Source: Pseudomonas serbica
GTDB taxonomy: Bacteria; Pseudomonadota; Gammaproteobacteria; Pseudomonadales; Pseudomonadaceae
Assembly (NCBI RefSeq): GCF_028823535.1
Contig: NZ_JAQIYM010000013.1
Span: forward strand, 62,001-126,000
DNA length: 64,000 nucleotides
Direction of reading: 5' to 3'
A model generated the notes under the pieces. It did not search any database. It had not been told where the DNA came from and was given only the letters and a program-made list of their open reading frames with translations. The first letter of the stretch is position 1. Each line of letters begins with the position of its first letter. This document shows positions 43,946 through 52,982 of this stretch, piece by piece. Both the position numbers and the translations under genes were made by a program.

Positions 43946-45847
43946 TCAGAAGGTGGTTTTCAGGGTCAGGTAAAGCGCACCCCGATCCTCGGTGGCACCG
44001 GAGCCGGAGGCCGAAGCCAGACCGCCCGCGTAGCAGGTGTAGCGCTGTGTACCGTCAAGGGCGTTAGGGGTCGAACCATCGTTTGCGCCGTCGTCGCAGT
44101 CAGTGGTTTTGCCGAAGGCGTCGACGTACTTGAGGTCGACGTAATACTTGTTGTAGATCGCAGCGCTCACCCCGACGGCGTAGTTGCCGGCATCTTCCGC
44201 GCCGCCCGCTACCACAGGTGAAACACCGTCGATACCGACGTTGACCGACATCGGAGCGCTCAGGTCCACACCGGGGAACACCTGGTACCAGGTCGGTGTG
44301 AAGTTGACGGCAATACCCCAGTTATCACGGGTGGGTTGGTCGATACCGCGATAGGTGTCTTCGCCCTTGTAGAGCGCCTTGTTTTTGCTATCGAGGCTCA
44401 GCAGGTTGCTGTAGTACAGCTCGCCCAACAGCGTGGCGGAATCGAACAGCGGCGTGTCAGCGATTGCCACCAGGCCATTGATGGTCCAGTGCAGCGTGTC
44501 GCCCGTGGCGGCCAGGCTGTCGCCGTTCCGCGGCACATCGGTGATGACGCCGGTACCCGCGCTACGTGCCGGGAGCAAGCCAAGACCCGCTTGCAAGCCG
44601 CCAGGCCCCGGAGCACTGATGATCGCCGGAATACTGGCCAGCGGCATGTTGTGGCGAATGTTCAAATCACTGCCAACGCTGACCCCGCCCACTTCCTTGG
44701 ACAGGCTCAGACCGTAGATATCGATGTCATCGCCATAGGCGAATTCATAGGTGGCGGTGCTGATCGAGTTACGCAGCCCCGCTACACCGCCCACGCTGGT
44801 CAGGCCCCGAGTATCGAGGACCGCTTGCGGGAGAATGTCCGAGGTCTTGCGGTAGTACGCACTCAGCGTCCCGTCCAGCCACTCGGGCGACCATTTGAGC
44901 ATCAGGCCCCAGTCACCGCGATTGTCCGGCGTGTAGTCATGTCCGCGCCGAACGGTGGTCAGGGTGCCATTCGGCCCCGCCAGGCCCGCGCCGCCGGTAT
45001 GCCCCAGCAGGAACGACTGCGCACCGAAGCCGACCACGTCGGAACCGCTGTAGAACGTACCTGCCTCAGGCAGGCGAGCACCTTCCCAATCAAGGAAATA
45101 CTGGGCGCCGAAGGTCAGTTCTGGAGTGAGGGTGAAGGTGCTGGAAATCTGGTTGCGCGGAACGAACAGTTCCTTGGCTTCGGTACCGGGTGATGCTGCT
45201 GCCTTGGCCAGGTCGAGGGACGCCTGGCCATAGCTCAGCGAGTGCACCGGATTGAGTACCGTCTCGCCCCAGAACACGTTGTGCTGGCCGGCCTTGATAC
45301 TGAGCTGGGAATCGTCGCCCACCTGGGTGTTGTAGAACACGAAGGCATCGAGGACTTCGCCGGACGGCCCGCTGTAGTAGCGCTGGGCATAGTTGCTCAG
45401 GTGCGGGCTGCCGAAAATGGCCGGTGCCGCCGGACGCCCGCCAAAACCGGAAATCGACGAGTATTCATCGTTGCCGTTCACGAACGGGTTGGAGTTCGAA
45501 CCGGTATTGTCATAAGCCTTGTCGTACCAACTGGCGGTGCTGACACGAAAGCCGGTTTTGTTTTGGTAGATCACATCCAGTTCGGTCAGCAGGTCGACAC
45601 GGTTGGTGATGTTGGTGCCGCCCTTGCGGAAGTTGTAATCACCGTCGTTGCTGTTGGGCGTCCCCAGAATGCGCCTGTCGGCACTCTCCGTACGCACGCC
45701 ATAGTTGTACTTGACAGTGTTGTCGAAACGAATGGACCAGTCCTCGCTGCCCATATCCAACTCGACAGCGTGGGCGGCCGGCAGACTCGAGGCCAGGATA
45801 GCGGTGGCGAGCAGTTGGCGCCGCGCGCAGAGATTGCGACTCTTCAT
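43946..45847 (-). CDS. DUF1302 predicted outer-membrane protein
   Basis: A 633-residue protein with signal peptide (RRQLLATAILASSLPAAHA), then VELDMGSEDWSIRFDNTVKY and a long beta-rich region with YLTLKTTF at the C-terminus (terminal Phe, typical of outer-membrane barrels). DUF1302 is a predicted barrel that travels with DUF1329. ATG 45847 (AAAGGTG upstream) was preferred over GTG 45859. It is the first gene of the operon, with tandem regulator boxes 139-175 bases upstream. Confidence 0.9.
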   Translation of the reverse strand: MKSRNLCARRQLLATAILASSLPAAHAVELDMGSEDWSIRFDNTVKYNYGVRTESADRRILGTPNSNDGDYNFRKGGTNITNRVDLLTELDVIYQNKTGFRVSTASWYDKAYDNTGSNSNPFVNGNDEYSSISGFGGRPAAPAIFGSPHLSNYAQRYYSGPSGEVLDAFVFYNTQVGDDSQLSIKAGQHNVFWGETVLNPVHSLSYGQASLDLAKAAASPGTEAKELFVPRNQISSTFTLTPELTFGAQYFLDWEGARLPEAGTFYSGSDVVGFGAQSFLLGHTGGAGLAGPNGTLTTVRRGHDYTPDNRGDWGLMLKWSPEWLDGTLSAYYRKTSDILPQAVLDTRGLTSVGGVAGLRNSISTATYEFAYGDDIDIYGLSLSKEVGGVSVGSDLNIRHNMPLASIPAIISAPGPGGLQAGLGLLPARSAGTGVITDVPRNGDSLAATGDTLHWTINGLVAIADTPLFDSATLLGELYYSNLLSLDSKNKALYKGEDTYRGIDQPTRDNWGIAVNFTPTWYQVFPGVDLSAPMSVNVGIDGVSPVVAGGAEDAGNYAVGVSAAIYNKYYVDLKYVDAFGKTTDCDDGANDGSTPNALDGTQRYTCYAGGLASASGSGATEDRGALYLTLKTTF

Positions 45848-45985
45848 CGGGTGATACACCTTTATTGTTTTTGTTGTGGCTTGCCGTCAGACCTGGCGGC
45901 TAACGACGGGTAAATGGGGGTTCAGGCTTCGGATGGATAAGCGCTAGTCCCGGAACCTACTCTAAGAGCAGCGTTGTGATCGGGA

Positions 45986-46021
45986 TTGACTTATCGGGGC
46001 ATCGGTTTGACATTTCGGGAC
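45986..46021 (-). promoter_or_regulatory. Tandem AraC-type boxes upstream of the DUF1302 operon
   Basis: On the minus strand two boxes, GTCCCGAAATGTCAA (46021-46007) and GCCCCGATAAGTCAA (46000-45986), are 21 bases apart. They match boxes at 46.9 and 54.5 kb and resemble the TGGCAC boxes at 48.0 and 52.8 kb. Confidence 0.65.
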
Positions 46022-46045
46022 GTCCGACAGACAGTCCCGAAAAAC

Positions 46046-46870
46046 TCAGATGTAGGTGCCGCCACCGGCGTTGATGATCGAACCGACCAGGTAACACTCG
46101 TCCGACGCCAGGTGGGACACCAGCGCCGCGTACTCCTCGCCCTTGCCCAAACGCCCCAGCGGCATGACCTGCTTGAACACACTGAGTTCCTCAGGCGATT
46201 GCTGTTCCAGGTAGCGCTCGAAGGCTGGCGTCTGGACGCCACCCGGACAGATCGCATTGACCTGCACATTGGCGCCGGCGACCTCGTAGGCCACCGCACG
46301 GGTGAAGGCGATAACCGCACCTTTGGCTGCCGAGTAATGCGGGCTATGCGCGCCCATGGCGGAAATGCCAGCAATGCTGGCGATGTTGATGATCTTGCCG
46401 TAGCCCCGGGGCTCCATGCGCTGCAAGGCGGCGCGGGTGCAATAGAAAACGCCGTCGACGTTTACCGTCCAGAAGCGCTTCCATTCTGCATCGTCCATGT
46501 TGCGAGTGATCTCCAGCGACTGACGGGGCAGCGGTTGGGTCACCAGCGCGTAATGGCGCTTGCGTCGCTCGTCATCATGGGGTTTGTCCGGCACCAACGC
46601 AGCATTGTTGACGAGGATGTGCAGCGTGCCGAATCGCGCATCGATCCGGTCGAACATGGCGTTCACTTCAGCGCTCGACGAGACATCACAACGCAGCGCC
46701 AGGCATTGCGCGCCCAGCTCTTCGATCATGCCGCGCGTGGTTTCAAGCGCCGCCTCGTTGATGTCGCAAATGACCACATTGGCCCCTTCGCTGGCCATAC
46801 GCAGGGCTATCGCCTGGCCCAACCCACCTGCGCCACCGGTAATCAAGGCAACTCGACCATTCATTTTCAT
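46046..46870 (-). CDS. Short-chain dehydrogenase/reductase
   Basis: A 274-residue classical SDR: cofactor motif ITGGAGGLGQA (10-20), NNAAL, Ser165 in NIASIAG, and Tyr179/Lys183 in YSAAK. An Asp at the end of strand 2 (ICDINEA) favours NAD(H). An insertion of about 25 residues (DKPHDDERRKRHYALVTQPL) follows NNAAL, and similar insertions occur in steroid or fatty 3-hydroxy dehydrogenases. It ends in AGGGTYI. It is preceded by a regulator box at 46928-46942. Confidence 0.88.
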   Translation of the reverse strand: MKMNGRVALITGGAGGLGQAIALRMASEGANVVICDINEAALETTRGMIEELGAQCLALRCDVSSSAEVNAMFDRIDARFGTLHILVNNAALVPDKPHDDERRKRHYALVTQPLPRQSLEITRNMDDAEWKRFWTVNVDGVFYCTRAALQRMEPRGYGKIINIASIAGISAMGAHSPHYSAAKGAVIAFTRAVAYEVAGANVQVNAICPGGVQTPAFERYLEQQSPEELSVFKQVMPLGRLGKGEEYAALVSHLASDECYLVGSIINAGGGTYI

Positions 46871-46905
46871 GAGGCAACACTCCGTCTTATGGAAGACGCA
46901 GTGTC

Positions 46906-46942
46906 GCCCAGCCTTGGGGCTTGAGCCTTGACCTGGCGGGAC
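46906..46942 (-). promoter_or_regulatory. AraC-type boxes upstream of the SDR gene
   Basis: The minus-strand box GTCCCGCCAGGTCAA (46942-46928) and a degenerate second copy GCCCCAAGGCTGGGC about 22 bases away. Orientation is sense to the SDR gene, which starts at 46870. Confidence 0.5.
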
Positions 46943-46951
46943 ATCGACCGT

Positions 46952-47974
46952 TCAGGTGGATGAATCGTTGCCAGCCTGCTTGCTGCGGTTGCGCCATGCC
47001 CGTGGCGAACAACCGAATTCAGTGCAAAACCAGCGCGTAAACGACGTCGGAACCGCGTAACCGATCATCATGCCGACACGCTGCAGGGAATAATTTTTGT
47101 TTGCCATGTAATGCAAGGCGAGTTCGCGACGCACAGTGTTCAGAAGCTCGGAAAATGTGCGGCCGGCTTCATCGAGTTCTCGTTGCAGGGTTCGCACGCT
47201 GACGCCTTTGGCATAGGCAACCTGATTGATGGTGGCGCGCCCGACCGGCATCAGCAAATAGATTGCCTTGCGCACATCGAAAATCACCGAGTGCTCGCTG
47301 GCGTCTGCGATCGAGTCCATGAACTGGCGAGCGTAAACAGCCATCGCCGGGTCGGCCTGGGGATTGAGTTGATCAATATCCTCCGCGTCGCAAACGATGC
47401 CATCGAACTCGGCGTCGAACACCACCCGGCAACGAAAGAATCGCGTGTGCTCCTGCTGGCTTGCCGGGGCCTCATGGCTGAAATGAATGCTATGCGGATG
47501 CCATTGACTGCCCATCAGCGATTTGCAGGTGCGATGAAGGATGCCGATCGCCAGTTCGGCCGCCTGGCGCTTGGGTACGCCCGCTTCGGCCATGATTTCA
47601 TCGCGGATCAGCACCGTGTTTCCCACCGTTTCCAGGTTCATGGCCAGGGTCCGGTTGAGCAGGTGTCGATACTCGATACTGGTGAGCAGCATGTCGCGCA
47701 GTGTGCGCTGATGGCTGAAGAGCAAGCTGATGGCGCCGAGATCGGAGAGTCGTCGAGCCTCAGCCATGCGCAGGCCAAAGGTCGGGCAGGATGAGCGAGC
47801 GGCAGAGGACTCCAGCAGCTTGAGTGCCGCCTCCAGCGGCAGCATGCATTCCGGGTCATTCAACATGACGGCAGTCAGGCCGACGCCACGCAGCATCTCG
47901 CCCGGATTCAGGCCGAGGCTCTGGGCAACCTCCGTGTAGTTCTTGAGAGTTGCAGCCCGTACAAACGCGTCCAT
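46952..47974 (-). CDS. AraC-family regulator (OruR/ArgR-like arabinose-binding-domain type)
   Basis: A 340-residue regulator: N-terminal FVRAATLKNYTEVAQSLGLN, ligand-domain hallmark MGSQWHPHSIHFSHEAPAS, and C-terminal HTH (GRATINQVAYAKGVSVRTLQ; YSLQRVGMMIGYAVPTSFTR). The start at 47974 is fixed by GGAGGAGG upstream. It is divergent from the BKACE gene at 48186 and paralogous to the regulator at 54579. It is a likely controller of the surrounding catabolic operons. Confidence 0.9.
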   Translation of the reverse strand: MDAFVRAATLKNYTEVAQSLGLNPGEMLRGVGLTAVMLNDPECMLPLEAALKLLESSAARSSCPTFGLRMAEARRLSDLGAISLLFSHQRTLRDMLLTSIEYRHLLNRTLAMNLETVGNTVLIRDEIMAEAGVPKRQAAELAIGILHRTCKSLMGSQWHPHSIHFSHEAPASQQEHTRFFRCRVVFDAEFDGIVCDAEDIDQLNPQADPAMAVYARQFMDSIADASEHSVIFDVRKAIYLLMPVGRATINQVAYAKGVSVRTLQRELDEAGRTFSELLNTVRRELALHYMANKNYSLQRVGMMIGYAVPTSFTRWFCTEFGCSPRAWRNRSKQAGNDSST

Positions 47975-48033
47975 CGCACCTCCTCCCGTGATATCGACTG
48001 CCTTCTTCGATAAAGCCTGCAATCGATTATATG

Positions 48034-48096
48034 GGCACCGATTGAACACTGGTATTGGCACGTAATGAAAGGTTTTTGGCACGTGATGAGAGGTTT
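48034..48096 (+). promoter_or_regulatory. Tandem TGGCAC boxes upstream of the BKACE operon
   Basis: Two 21-base direct repeats, starting TTGGCACGTAATGAAAGG (48055-48075) and TTGGCACGTGATGAGAGG (48076-48096), differ at two bases. A weaker GGCAC box lies 23 bases further upstream (48034). This geometry suits an AraC activator bound on one face of the helix. Confidence 0.72.
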
Positions 48097-48185
48097 ACAT
48101 CCGCCGGCTGCCCCAAAGTACAAGCTATGCACCACCAACAACGACACCCTCAAAGCATAAAAACAACAACCGATTGGAGACATGC

Positions 48186-49241
48186 ATGAACTTTCTAGAC
48201 GGATCCCTGCACCCCGAAAATCAACAGAAGCTCGTCATTACCGTTGCTCCCTACGCGCCTGAGTGGATGCCTTCGGACTTCCCGGAAGACATCCCCGTCA
48301 CCATGGCCGAGCAGGTGCAGATGGCGGTCGACTGCTACAACGCCGGCGCCACTGTGCTTCACCTGCATGTACGCGAGCTGGATGGCAAGGGCTCCAAGAG
48401 ACTGTCCAAGTTCAACGAACTGATCGCCGGTGTACGCGAGGCGGTACCGGACATGATCATTCAGGTCGGCGGTTCGATTTCCTTCGCTCCGGAAGATGAC
48501 AGCGATGTCGCCAAATGGCTATCCGATGACACACGTCACATGCTTGCCGAACTATCACCAAAGCCGGATCAGGTGACGATTGCCATCAACAGCAACCAGA
48601 TGAACATCGTCGAGCAGATGTGCGAAGCCGATCTTGCCGGCACCAGCATTGCCACGCCCGAAATCTATCGCGCCTACCGCGAGATGACGATTCCGGCCGG
48701 CCCTGAATGGGTCGAAGAGCACATCAAGCGACTCTCGGCCAATGGCATTCAAACGCAATTTCAACTCGGTAACATCCCTTCGTTCGAAACGGTCGAGCGC
48801 ATGATGCGTCGCGGCGTCTGCAACGTGCCGTTGGTCCTGACCTGGGTGGCGATTGGTGGCGGCTCGGACGCGCCCAACCTCTACAACCTGGCGAACTTTG
48901 TGCGTGCCTGTCCGGATGGATCGGTGCTGACACTGGAAACCGCCATGCTCAACGTCTTGCCGCTGAACGTAATGGCGATTGCCATGGGCATGCATGTGCG
49001 TTGCGGCACCGAGGACAACCTTTGGACTCAGGGCCGTGATCGCAAGATGAGCAATGTCGAGCAGATCGAGCAACTGGTGCGCATCTCCCGGGAAATGGGT
49101 CGCGAAGTTGCCAATGGCAAAGAGGCTCGCGAGATCTACAAAATCGGCACGTTCTACAAGGACGCCGATGAGACGCTGGCCGAGAACGGCTTCGCGCCTA
49201 ACCGCAAATCCGGTCAGAAAGGCTTTACCCAATTCGGCTGA
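48186..49241 (+). CDS. Beta-keto acid cleavage enzyme (BKACE, DUF849)
   Basis: A 351-residue TIM-barrel enzyme of the BKACE family, which condenses a 3-keto acid with acetyl-CoA to give acetoacetate and an acyl-CoA. The zinc His pair is in AGATVLHLHVRE. Other family blocks are MIIQVGGSISF, IQTQFQLGNIPSFETV and HVRCGTEDNLW. ATG 48186 with GGAG upstream was chosen over TTG 48174. It leads a plus-strand operon with an MFS permease and the Rieske-ligase gene. The true keto acid is not predictable. Confidence 0.9.
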   Translation: MNFLDGSLHPENQQKLVITVAPYAPEWMPSDFPEDIPVTMAEQVQMAVDCYNAGATVLHLHVRELDGKGSKRLSKFNELIAGVREAVPDMIIQVGGSISFAPEDDSDVAKWLSDDTRHMLAELSPKPDQVTIAINSNQMNIVEQMCEADLAGTSIATPEIYRAYREMTIPAGPEWVEEHIKRLSANGIQTQFQLGNIPSFETVERMMRRGVCNVPLVLTWVAIGGGSDAPNLYNLANFVRACPDGSVLTLETAMLNVLPLNVMAIAMGMHVRCGTEDNLWTQGRDRKMSNVEQIEQLVRISREMGREVANGKEAREIYKIGTFYKDADETLAENGFAPNRKSGQKGFTQFG

Positions 49242-49353
49242 GTCGAACCTTGCGGGGCTCACGCTAGCCGTCTCTGCGTGCGTCCCGCGAGTCCCGCTAC
49301 ACATCATTTCAAGAGCTGCGAATGAACGCGGCCGTAACAAGAGGAAAGACTCC

Positions 49354-50640
49354 GTGACTTTGCATGCTCCAATGGAAGTACGCAGTGACACCTGGCAACG
49401 TGTCGCACGACCCTACGCCTGGGTGGTCTTCGCCCTGACCTTCGGCCTGTTGCTGTCAGACTTCATGTCCCGACAGGTACTGACGGTGGTTTTCCCGCAG
49501 CTGAAAGCTGAGTGGGGTCTCTCCGATTCCGAACTCGGCGCCCTCTCCGGCGTCGTCGCCATCGCCGTCGGCGTGCTGGCCTTCCCACTGTCCGTCGTCG
49601 CTGATCGCCTCGGTCGCATCCGCAGCCTGATCCTCATGGCCGCGATCTGGAGCTTTGCCACCCTGATGTGTGGTTTTGCCTCCGACTATCAAGAAATGTT
49701 CGTGGCGCGCTTCTTCATCGGCGTCGGCGAAGCGGCCTACGGCAGCGTCGGCCTTGCCGTGGTTCTGAGCATTTTTCCGCCGCAGCAAAGGTCCACAATC
49801 ACCGGCGCGTTCCTGGCCGGGAGCATGGTCGGTTCTGTGCTTGGCATTGGCCTCGGTGGCGTCCTGGCGACCCATTTCGGCTGGCGCGCGTCCTTCGTTG
49901 GCATGGCAATTTATGGTATCGGCCTGACGGCGGTGTATGCGCTGGTCGTCAGGCCTGGCCGCCTTGAATCGCCGCGCCCGGCTGCCGGCTCGGATCAGCG
50001 TCAGGTTCTTCCCCCGCTCAGGAGCCTGTTCTCGACGTCTTCAGTGCTGAGTGTCTACATCGGCAGCGGCCTGCAATTGTTCGCCATCGCCGCCCTGTTG
50101 ACCTGGCTGCCCAGCTACTTGAATCGCTTCTACGACATGCCGCTGACGAACGCCGGTGCGGTCGCGGCTATTTTTATGCTGTGCACGGCGGTCGGCATGC
50201 CTCTGTGTGGCGCCATCGCTGACCGCTTGTGCCACGGTTCGCCGACGCGAAAAATCAGATTGACCATGGGCTACTGCTTGCTCTGCAGTGCGCTGTTGAC
50301 CGTAGCCTTTCAACTGCCGGTGGGCATGGCACAACTGGTCATGATCGGCCTGGCCATGTTTGTTGGCGGTGGCATTGTCGGCCCGTCCGGCACCATGGTC
50401 GCCGACCTGACGCCGCCGGCCTTGCACAGCACCGCGATGGCCACGCTGGCCATTGCCAACAACCTGCTGGGCATGGCCCCGGGCCCCTTCGTCACCGGTT
50501 TGCTCGCCGATCGCATCGGCCTGGCCTCAGCGCTGCAACTGCTGCCATTGGCCGGCGTTGCCGCCGCGCTGGTCCTGATGGTGGGGGTGCGCAACTACCA
50601 ACAGGATCTTCAACGCGTCTGTGCTCAGCCCTGTTCCTGA
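49354..50640 (+). CDS. MFS transporter of the catabolic cluster
   Basis: A 428-residue, 12-helix permease (FALTFGLLLSDFMSRQVLTV; ADRLGRIRSLILMAAIWSFA; FFIGVGEAAYGSVGLAVVLS), closest in style to anion/aromatic-acid or spinster-type carriers. The GTG start at 49354 has AGAGGA eight bases upstream; ATG 49372 has none. It probably imports the substrate of the BKACE pathway. Confidence 0.82.
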   Translation: MTLHAPMEVRSDTWQRVARPYAWVVFALTFGLLLSDFMSRQVLTVVFPQLKAEWGLSDSELGALSGVVAIAVGVLAFPLSVVADRLGRIRSLILMAAIWSFATLMCGFASDYQEMFVARFFIGVGEAAYGSVGLAVVLSIFPPQQRSTITGAFLAGSMVGSVLGIGLGGVLATHFGWRASFVGMAIYGIGLTAVYALVVRPGRLESPRPAAGSDQRQVLPPLRSLFSTSSVLSVYIGSGLQLFAIAALLTWLPSYLNRFYDMPLTNAGAVAAIFMLCTAVGMPLCGAIADRLCHGSPTRKIRLTMGYCLLCSALLTVAFQLPVGMAQLVMIGLAMFVGGGIVGPSGTMVADLTPPALHSTAMATLAIANNLLGMAPGPFVTGLLADRIGLASALQLLPLAGVAAALVLMVGVRNYQQDLQRVCAQPCS

Positions 50641-50703
50641 GGCATGCGCAATGACACGTAGCGCCCATCGTCGAAGCATCCTCACCCTCTGCGAGACCTC
50701 GTC

Positions 50704-52746
50704 ATGAACAACACCCTGGAACTGCCGGTCTCTGTCGATCCAGGTATCGGCAAGCGCACGCGTGTGCAGGCCGACGGTCGCTATATCGCTTTGTTCAATG
50801 TCGATGGCCGGATTTACGCCATCGACGACAGCTGCCCGCACAACGGCGCCTCATTGTTGTTCGGCCACGTCGATGGTTGCTGGGTGCAGTGCCCTGCCCA
50901 TGGCCTGCGTTTCGACCTGGTCACCGGCTGCATGCGCGGTGGCGGGTTGAACGTACGCACCTATCCCGTCGAGGTCGCCAAGGACTGCATTCGAATCACC
51001 CTTCCCCTTCAATCACCCGCCACCAATAACTTCAATAGCAGGTTGATCATGACCCAATCATTCACCACCGCCCGTCATTGGCAACAGAGTTACGACGCCC
51101 GCGTACCGGCGGATATCAACCCCGACACCTGGCCTTCGGTCGTCGCGATGGCCGAAGATGCCATGCAGCGTCACGCCAGCCACACGGCATTCCACTGCTT
51201 CGACCGTTCTCTCAGTTATGCGGATGTCGACGCGCAGTCAGGCGCGTTTGCCGCCTACCTGCAACACCTTGGCGTGCAACGCGGGGATCGAATTGCGGTG
51301 ATGCTGCCCAATATCCCGGCGTTTCCCGTCGCCATGTTCGGCGTCCTCCGGGCCGGTGCAGCCCAGGTCAACGTCAACCCGACGTACACCCCCCAAGAAC
51401 TCTTGCACCAGCTCAACGATGCCGGGGTCCAGATCATTGTCATCATCGCCAGTGCCCTCCCTGCTCTGGAAGCGATCCTGGTCAGCACGACCATCAAGAA
51501 AGTCATCGTGGTGCAGCCGCGCGACACCCTGGACGGGCACGTCGAAAACGGCGATTTCGACATCCCGTCATCGTCGGCATTTCCGATGACGCGTTTCACC
51601 GCCGCCCTGCACGAGGGCGGCAAGCTGCAGTTGACACCGGTCGAGCTAACGGGTGATGACTTGCTTTTTCTGCAGTACACCGGCGGGACCACCGGCCCCT
51701 CGAAAGGTGCGGCGCTGTCCCACCGCAACCTCATCGCCAACATCATGCAGGCGCGGGCATTTCTTCCCGACATGTTCGACCCCGACGGTGACAACGTAGT
51801 GGTCACGGCGCTGCCGCTGTTCCACGTGTTTGCCCTGACGATCAATCTGCTGATCGGCTTTTCTGCCGGAGCCGAGAACTGGCTGGTACCCGATGCGCGC
51901 AATAGCGATGACCTGGTCGGTACGCTGATCAAGGCCCGCCCGACGCTGCTGACCGGGGTTAATACCCTGTACGGCGCGCTGGTACGCCATCCACGCATCG
52001 GCGAAGTGGATTTTTCGCGCCTGCGTCTGGCCATCGGCGGGGGCGCCGCGGTATTGCCGGCCACCTCGACTCTGTGGAAAAACATCACTGGTCAGGAAAT
52101 CCTCGAAGGTTACGGCCTCTCCGAGACGTCGGCAATTCTGTGCCTGAATGTCATGGGACGCAGCCAGTTTTCGGCAGCTGTTGGGCTACCGTTGCCTTCG
52201 ACTGATATTGTGCTGCTCAAGGACGATGATCAACCCGCCGCGCCAGGCGAGGCCGGAGAGATTTGCGCCAAGGGGCCGCAGATCATGTCCGGTTACTGGC
52301 AAAAGCCCACGGCCAATGCCCACGCGTTCACCGCCGAGGGTTACTTCCGCACCGGCGACATCGGCATCTTTACCGCCAATGGACTGCTCAAGATCGTCGA
52401 TCGCAAAAAGGATTTGATCATTGTCTCGGGTTTCAACGTTTACCCCAACGAGGTCGAGGTGGTTGTCGCCAGTTGCACAGGCGTCAGCGAATGCGCCGTG
52501 ATCGGCATGCCGGATGAACGCAGCGGGGAATCCGTGTGCCTCTACGTCGTCAAGGCCGCCAATGCCACGCTTGATGAAACCATGCTGATCGAACACTGCC
52601 GTGCGCACCTGGCGGCCTACAAAGTACCTCGCCAGGTGCGGTTCCTGTCGGCGCTGCCCAAGTCCACGGTGGGCAAGATATTACGAAAGGACTTGCGCGT
52701 ACTTGCGATTGCGGGCAGTTCCTCTGAACTAACGGCGGTCAGTTGA
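50704..52746 (+). CDS. Rieske ferredoxin fused in frame to an acyl-CoA ligase
   Basis: A 680-residue protein. Residues 1-105 form a Rieske [2Fe-2S] ferredoxin with C44-P-H46 and C63-P-A-H66. Residues 116-680 form an ANL-superfamily acyl-CoA synthetase: P-loop YTGGTTGPSKGA (about 324-335), GYGLSETSA, YFRTGDIG, and the catalytic Lys in LPKSTVGKILRKD. The linker SPATNNFNSRLI precedes Met116 (51049), which itself has an AGCAGG ribosome-like site, so a separate ligase product could also be made. Ligases and Rieske ferredoxins are normally separate genes; loss of an intervening stop codon is the simplest origin. Confidence 0.88.
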   Translation: MNNTLELPVSVDPGIGKRTRVQADGRYIALFNVDGRIYAIDDSCPHNGASLLFGHVDGCWVQCPAHGLRFDLVTGCMRGGGLNVRTYPVEVAKDCIRITLPLQSPATNNFNSRLIMTQSFTTARHWQQSYDARVPADINPDTWPSVVAMAEDAMQRHASHTAFHCFDRSLSYADVDAQSGAFAAYLQHLGVQRGDRIAVMLPNIPAFPVAMFGVLRAGAAQVNVNPTYTPQELLHQLNDAGVQIIVIIASALPALEAILVSTTIKKVIVVQPRDTLDGHVENGDFDIPSSSAFPMTRFTAALHEGGKLQLTPVELTGDDLLFLQYTGGTTGPSKGAALSHRNLIANIMQARAFLPDMFDPDGDNVVVTALPLFHVFALTINLLIGFSAGAENWLVPDARNSDDLVGTLIKARPTLLTGVNTLYGALVRHPRIGEVDFSRLRLAIGGGAAVLPATSTLWKNITGQEILEGYGLSETSAILCLNVMGRSQFSAAVGLPLPSTDIVLLKDDDQPAAPGEAGEICAKGPQIMSGYWQKPTANAHAFTAEGYFRTGDIGIFTANGLLKIVDRKKDLIIVSGFNVYPNEVEVVVASCTGVSECAVIGMPDERSGESVCLYVVKAANATLDETMLIEHCRAHLAAYKVPRQVRFLSALPKSTVGKILRKDLRVLAIAGSSSELTAVS

Positions 52747-52837
52747 ACGACGTTACGTCAGGGCATTAACCCTCTTCCCAACCCAGCGACCCGAATGGCG
52801 AATGAAGGCCTTGTCCCGTTTTCATTCGCCATTCTCT

Positions 52838-52900
52838 TAGGCACATAAGCGACGGCATTTGGCACCAAATGAAAGGTGGCTGGCACCAAATGAGAAGTGC
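52838..52900 (+). promoter_or_regulatory. Three tandem GGCAC boxes upstream of the YeiH-like gene
   Basis: GGCAC cores at 52840, 52861 and 52882 are spaced exactly 21 bases. The two proximal repeats read TTGGCACCAAATGAAAGG and CTGGCACCAAATGAGAAG. They match the boxes at 48055-48096, so the two plus-strand units are probably co-regulated. Confidence 0.72.
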
Positions 52901-52982
52901 TCAAACCACCATCGCTCTAGAGTGAATCAACTGCCACACCGATGCCACATCCCCATGGTTCCGCCTGCGAGGACTTCACTTC

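Noticed and set aside
48055..48096. TGGCAC as a sigma-54 -24 element
   Set aside because: No GC-containing -12 element follows at the required spacing; the 21-bp tandem repetition fits AraC boxes better.
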